Source of the DNA: JANQPX01 sp039028235
GTDB lineage: Bacteria > Pseudomonadota > Alphaproteobacteria > Geminicoccales > Geminicoccaceae
Length of the DNA: 10,079 nucleotides
Direction: 5' to 3'
Assembly: GCA_039028235.1 (NCBI GenBank)
Contig: JBCCIN010000183.1
Span: 1-10,079, forward strand
The notes under the pieces were generated by a model. That model was not told the DNA's origin, searched no databases, and saw nothing but the letters and a program-made list of their open reading frames with translations. Positions 6,753 to 10,079 of the stretch are shown here, piece after piece. The number at the start of each line of letters is the position of its first letter. The first letter of the stretch is position 1. The translations under genes and the position numbers were made by a program.

Positions 6753-7610
6753 ATGATACGCCTCGTCGTTGTCCTGATGGGCTTGACGCTCATTCAGCCA
6801 TCAGCGCGCGCCGAGCAGGAGCGCGTAGTCGCGATCGGCGGTTCGGTGACCGAGATCGTCTATGCGCTCGGCGCGGATGATCGTCTGGTTGCTGTCGACA
6901 GCACCAGTCTCTTTCCCGAGGTCGCGACCGAGCTGCCGGATGTCGGCTACATGCGCCGCTTATCGGCCGAGCCTATCCTTGCGCTCGAGCCGGATCACAT
7001 CCTGGCCATTGCCGATGCCGGTCCGAAACCCGTGCTCGATCAACTGCGAGAGGCCGGCGTCGAGATCACGATGATCGATGACGAACCCAGCCCCGAAGGC
7101 ATTGTCGACAAGATCAGGGACGTGGCGGCAGCACTGGATCTGTTTGAGAAGGGACAAGATCTCGCTCAAAAGGTCGAAGCCGACTTCGACACGCTCGCTG
7201 CGGAAGTCAACGCTGTGACCGCGCCACCGCAGCGTTTGATGTTTATTCTCAACACCGGACGTGGCGCACCGATGGTCGGCGGCACGGGCACGTCGGCCGA
7301 CGCGATCATTCGTCTGGCTGGCGGGGAGAATGCCGTGACCGGTCTCGATGGCTACAAGCCGCTCTCGCCGGAAGCAGCGATCGAAGCGGCGCCGGATGTT
7401 ATTCTCACGATGAACCGCTCGATCGAGGTCTCGGGTGGCAAAGAGGCGTTGCTGGCGTTGCCGGATATCGCGCTGACGCCGGCAGGCCAGAATCAGGCGC
7501 TGATCAGCATGGAAGGCTTGTTTTTGCTAGGCTTCGGTCCGCGCACGCCGGAAGCCGCGCGAACACTTGCGGCGACCTTGGCTGAGCTTAGGCCAGAGAC
7601 GGTTAATTAG
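6753..7610 (+). CDS. hmuT: Periplasmic heme-binding protein of the heme ABC importer
   Basis: A 285-residue substrate-binding protein that collects heme in the periplasm and hands it to HmuU. Residues 1-20 form a signal peptide ending PSARA-E with no lipobox cysteine, so it is a soluble periplasmic protein. The fold is the two-lobed BtuF/PhuT type: VVAIGGSVTEIVYALGADDR (25-44) opens the first lobe, and GYMRRLSAEPILALEPD contains Tyr66, which aligns with the single tyrosine heme ligand known in ShuT and PhuT. The second lobe has FILNTGRGAPMVGGTGTSAD and the segment LSPEAAIEAAPDVILTM. AAGGAG lies inside the end of hmuS, 8 bases before this ATG, so translation is probably coupled. Length and motifs are normal for the family. 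Confidence 0.95.
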   Translation: MIRLVVVLMGLTLIQPSARAEQERVVAIGGSVTEIVYALGADDRLVAVDSTSLFPEVATELPDVGYMRRLSAEPILALEPDHILAIADAGPKPVLDQLREAGVEITMIDDEPSPEGIVDKIRDVAAALDLFEKGQDLAQKVEADFDTLAAEVNAVTAPPQRLMFILNTGRGAPMVGGTGTSADAIIRLAGGENAVTGLDGYKPLSPEAAIEAAPDVILTMNRSIEVSGGKEALLALPDIALTPAGQNQALISMEGLFLLGFGPRTPEAARTLAATLAELRPETVN

Positions 7611-7618
7611 CTTACGCC

Positions 7619-8728
7619 ATGGCGGGAGCGGCCGAGGCCACCATCGATTCGACCAACAATTCGAACCGGCGAGCCATCGTCTGGCCGAAAGCCATGGGGC
7701 CAGTTGCTCTTTTGGCCCTCGGCATCGCCCTGGTGTTCTGCTTTATCCTCTCCATCGGCTGGGGTGCGATCGCCATCCCGCCGCTTCAGGTTGCGGCCAT
7801 TCTTTTGGATGCGATCGGCATCCCGACAGGCGCCGATATCGCTCTTCGGGACCAGTCGGTCGTTTTGGCCATCCGCCTGCCACGCGCGCTTCTTGGCTTA
7901 GCCGTCGGTGGTGGGCTAGCGATCGCAGGTGCTGCGATGCAGGGCCTCTTCAGAAACCCGTTGGCCGACCCTGGGCTCATCGGTGTTTCGACGGGAGCCG
8001 CACTTGGCGCCGTCGCGACGATCGTGCTTGGTGGCGCGTTGGTTGGTGGCCTCGATCCCGCGCTGCGTCCCTTCTTTCTGCCGGTCGCCGCTTTCATCGG
8101 TGGCTTGGTGGTGACCCTGATCGTGCAGCGTATTGCGACGCGCGATGGCGTGATCGACATCGCCACCATGCTGCTCGCCGGTATTGCTATCAATGCGCTC
8201 GCCGGTGCCGTGCTCGGCATCTTCACCTTCATCAGCGATGATCAGCAGCTCCGCGAGCTGACCTTTTGGATGATGGGCAGCCTCGCGGCGATCACTTGGA
8301 CCTCGTTGCTGCCGGCGATCGGTTTGATTCTCCTGCCGGCGCTGCTGCTGCCACGCATGGCGCGCGCGCTCAACGCCATGCTTCTGGGCGAAAGTGAAGC
8401 CCATTATCTCGGCTTCGACGTGGATCGCACCAAGCGGATGATCATCATTCTAACGGCGCTGATCACCGGGGCGGGCGTCGCGGTCAGTGGTGTGATCGGC
8501 TTCGTCGGCCTGGTAACGCCGCATCTGGTACGCCTCGCGATCGGACCGGATCATCGCTACTTGCTGCCTGCCTCAGCGATGCTCGGCGGCTGCCTTTTGC
8601 TGCTTGCTGACATGGCCGCGCGCACGGTCGTCCTGCCGGCGGAGCTTCCAATCGGCATCGTCACCGCCTGTTTCGGCGGACCTTTCTTCCTCTGGCTGCT
8701 CGCCCGTCGTCGCGGGTTGTCGCTATGA
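7619..8728 (+). CDS. hmuU: Heme ABC importer permease, FecCD family
   Basis: The membrane subunit, presumably a homodimer, that forms the heme channel across the inner membrane. It has about 10 hydrophobic segments. Family motifs are QSVVLAIRLPRALLGLAVGG (first third), AGAAMQGLFRNPLADPGLIG followed by VSTGAALGA, the coupling-helix region AHYLGFDVDRTKRM, then GVIGFVGLVTPHLVRLAIGP, and the end ELPIGIVTACFGGPFFLWLL. These are shared by vitamin B12, siderophore and heme permeases; the HmuS and HmuT neighbours point to heme. The gap after hmuT is 8 bases. The ATG at 7619 gives 369 residues but has no clear ribosome site; a later in-frame ATG at 7694 would remove 25 polar residues and is possible. 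The stop overlaps the hmuV start in ATGA. Confidence 0.95.
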   Translation: MAGAAEATIDSTNNSNRRAIVWPKAMGPVALLALGIALVFCFILSIGWGAIAIPPLQVAAILLDAIGIPTGADIALRDQSVVLAIRLPRALLGLAVGGGLAIAGAAMQGLFRNPLADPGLIGVSTGAALGAVATIVLGGALVGGLDPALRPFFLPVAAFIGGLVVTLIVQRIATRDGVIDIATMLLAGIAINALAGAVLGIFTFISDDQQLRELTFWMMGSLAAITWTSLLPAIGLILLPALLLPRMARALNAMLLGESEAHYLGFDVDRTKRMIIILTALITGAGVAVSGVIGFVGLVTPHLVRLAIGPDHRYLLPASAMLGGCLLLLADMAARTVVLPAELPIGIVTACFGGPFFLWLLARRRGLSL

Positions 8729-9585
8729 CAGACGACGGTCGGGGGACCTGCATGGAAGCATGGAATATCGGCGTCGAGATCGGCGGCGCCAGGCTGCTCG
8801 ATAACGTCTCGCTCAGCCTTCTGTCGGGAACGATCACCTGTCTGCTCGGTCCTAACGGTGCCGGTAAATCGACCCTGCTCCGCGTTCTGAGCGGCGCCCT
8901 GGCACCCAGCCACGGCGAGGTACAGTTCCGCGGTCGGCCACTGGACCGCTGGGCACCAGACGAATTGGCAAGAGGGCGCGCTGTCCTTTCGCAGAGCACC
9001 ACGCTTGGCTTTGCCTTCAGCGTCGTCGAGGTGGTGGCCCTCGGTCGAAGCCCTCATGTCCGTCAGAGCTCGGCAGCTCTCGATCGCCAAGTGATCGAAG
9101 CGGCGTTGGCGGCAGCCGACATCACCCATCTCGCCGACCGCCGCTACCCGACGCTCTCAGGTGGCGAGCAGCAGCGGGTTCAGCTTGCCCGTGTGCTTGC
9201 TCAACTAATGGACGGGTCTGGCAACATCGGCGGCAGGTTGTTGATGCTGGACGAGCCGACGGCAAGCCTGGATCTCGCCCATCAGCAGCAGGTGCTGGCG
9301 ATCGCCCGCGACTTTTCACGCGCGGGCGGCACCGTGCTTGCGGTGCTGCACGATCTAAACCTCGCAGCATCGGTGGCCGACCATGTTTGCTTGCTCAAAG
9401 GCGGTCGGTTTATCACCAGCGGCCGGCCCGAGGACGTGTTGACCGCTGATATGATCGAAGACGTGTTCGCGATCCGGACGGCGATCCTCGATCATCCAGA
9501 GCAGCCGACTCCTCTCGTTGTTACGCTGCCATCGGCGCATGATGATCCTTCGAGCGCATCCGAGTCACGCTTTATTTTGAATTGA
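8725..9585 (+). CDS. hmuV: Heme ABC importer ATP-binding protein
   Basis: The cytoplasmic ATPase that powers heme import through HmuU. Numbered from the ATG at 8725: Walker A GPNGAGKST at 42-50, Q-loop Gln at 90 (VLSQST), ABC signature LSGGEQQ at 144-150, Walker B LLMLDEP at 172-178 with catalytic Glu177, D-loop SLD, and switch His209 in VLHDLNLA. All are intact. Length 286 (277 from the alternative start) matches HmuV proteins of about 255-275 with a small tail. Two starts compete: the ATG at 8725 overlaps the hmuU stop, and the ATG at 8752 has GGGGGA 5 bases upstream and begins MEAWNIGVEIGG, closer to where relatives start. It is the last gene of the operon, followed by AT-rich DNA. Confidence 0.96.
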   Translation: MTDDGRGTCMEAWNIGVEIGGARLLDNVSLSLLSGTITCLLGPNGAGKSTLLRVLSGALAPSHGEVQFRGRPLDRWAPDELARGRAVLSQSTTLGFAFSVVEVVALGRSPHVRQSSAALDRQVIEAALAAADITHLADRRYPTLSGGEQQRVQLARVLAQLMDGSGNIGGRLLMLDEPTASLDLAHQQQVLAIARDFSRAGGTVLAVLHDLNLAASVADHVCLLKGGRFITSGRPEDVLTADMIEDVFAIRTAILDHPEQPTPLVVTLPSAHDDPSSASESRFILN

Positions 9586-9729
9586 TCTAAATAAAAATTA
9601 AGAACAAAGAATCAATCTCGATCTATAAGAATTCTAATCTACTGGAATATTGAAGTATTTTGTTGATAAAGATGAAGATGTGAGTAATTCTGTTTTTATC
9701 GCGCGACACCTTTGATCGTGCTCTGGATT
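9586..9729. promoter_or_regulatory. AT-rich spacer between hmuV and the PadR-like gene
   Basis: 144 bases, far richer in A/T than the flanking genes up to about 9700. It contains an exact 8-base palindrome AGAATTCT at 9628-9635 in the context TATAAGAATTCTAATC, and a string GATAAAGATGAAGAT at 9666-9680 that only loosely recalls Fur hexamers. No intrinsic terminator for the heme operon and no well-spaced promoter were found, although the promoter of the next gene should be here. Confidence 0.5.
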
Positions 9730-10079
9730 ATGATCATGAGTGACAGCGAGGTTCTGAATTCGAAGACGCTGGTCGATCTGGCTCTCCTTGGCTTTCTTTC
9801 AGCCGGCGCCGAGACCTCGACCGTACTGATCGCCAGGATCAAGCATGCTGGAGGTGATCATTTCACGCCGACAGCCGATTTCATCCGGGACCGCCTGGTG
9901 GGCCTCATCAATGAGGGACATGTCGAGATAACCGGCAGAGGAGATGAACTCGTTGCAACGCCTGATGGTCAGGATCAAATCATACGGCTGCTGCGACAGG
10001 AGCTCGATCCCACGGCGGCAATGTTGAGAACGGTTTGCACGACGCTCAAGCTCTGCCTGCTCGAATTGGTGGATGAGCC
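9730..10079 (+). CDS. Probable PadR-like winged-helix transcriptional regulator (3' end cut by window)
   Basis: An open frame begins with an ATG at 9730 (another at 9736) and runs off the window without a stop; 116 residues are visible. The N-terminal LVDLALLGFLSAGAETSTVL resembles helix 1 of PadR proteins (L-x-x-A-L-L-G-x-L). HFTPTADFIRDRLVGLINEG fits the recognition helix and the following helix, and HVEITGRGDELVATPDG fits the beta wing ending in the L-T-P-x-G pattern. The usual tyrosine of the recognition helix is not in its standard context, so family membership is probable and not certain. A helical segment begins after residue 82, as expected for a dimerisation region. Ribosome sites before both ATGs are weak. 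It would be a cytoplasmic DNA-binding protein; its target and ligand are unknown, and lying after hmuV does not establish control of heme uptake. Confidence 0.6.
   Translation, partial: MIMSDSEVLNSKTLVDLALLGFLSAGAETSTVLIARIKHAGGDHFTPTADFIRDRLVGLINEGHVEITGRGDELVATPDGQDQIIRLLRQELDPTAAMLRTVCTTLKLCLLELVDE

Noticed and set aside
9666..9680. Fur box before the PadR-like gene
   Set aside because: GATAAAGATGAAGAT matches only loosely one arm of the Fur consensus, with no inverted partner.
1..10079. CRISPR array, tRNA, insertion sequence or toxin-antitoxin pair
   Set aside because: No regularly spaced repeats, cloverleaf-like segments, transposase motifs or paired small genes were seen on either strand.

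Overview
The window looks like chromosome from a GC-rich alphaproteobacterium, probably of rhizobial type. The basis is the strong G/C preference at third codon positions, the TRAP transporter, the compact heme-uptake order hmuS-hmuT-hmuU-hmuV, and a periplasmic 5'-nucleotidase of a kind common in that class. Species cannot be named from the sequence. No tRNA, rRNA, CRISPR array, intact transposase or phage gene was seen.

Layout. (1) Bases 2-1081 are the 3' part of a TRAP-transporter large permease (DctM type), cut by the window edge. (2) Bases 1082 to about 1950 are a gene graveyard. On the minus strand lies a frameshifted remnant of a TPR-repeat protein. Next to it on the plus strand are two fragments of a second, different TRAP large permease that has lost its middle. 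(3) Bases 2168-3787 encode an exported metallophosphatase/5'-nucleotidase of the UshA family. (4) On the minus strand, 5412 to 3923, two class I SAM-dependent methyltransferases form a two-gene unit with an 11-base gap. (5) An AT-rich divergent intergenic region (5413-5682) separates them from (6) a plus-strand heme utilisation operon (5683-9585): heme-degrading/trafficking factor HmuS, periplasmic heme-binding protein HmuT, permease HmuU and ATPase HmuV. (7) A second AT-rich spacer precedes a 3'-truncated gene for a PadR-like winged-helix regulator that runs off the window end.

How the genes work together. HmuT, HmuU and HmuV form one ABC importer that takes heme from the periplasm to the cytoplasm, where HmuS receives or degrades it to release iron. 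No TonB-dependent outer-membrane heme receptor, TonB/ExbBD or HemP/HmuP is present here, so those must lie elsewhere. The methyltransferase pair starts from a well-formed sigma-70-like promoter whose -35/spacer region is covered by a 15-base inverted repeat. It shares the upstream region with the heme operon, so coordinated control is possible but not shown. Substrates of the methyltransferases cannot be read from sequence.

Most of the window is ordinary, well-known biology. The points most worth a second look are the divergent methyltransferase/heme arrangement with its operator-like palindrome, the layered pseudogene region, and the unplaced regulator after hmuV.
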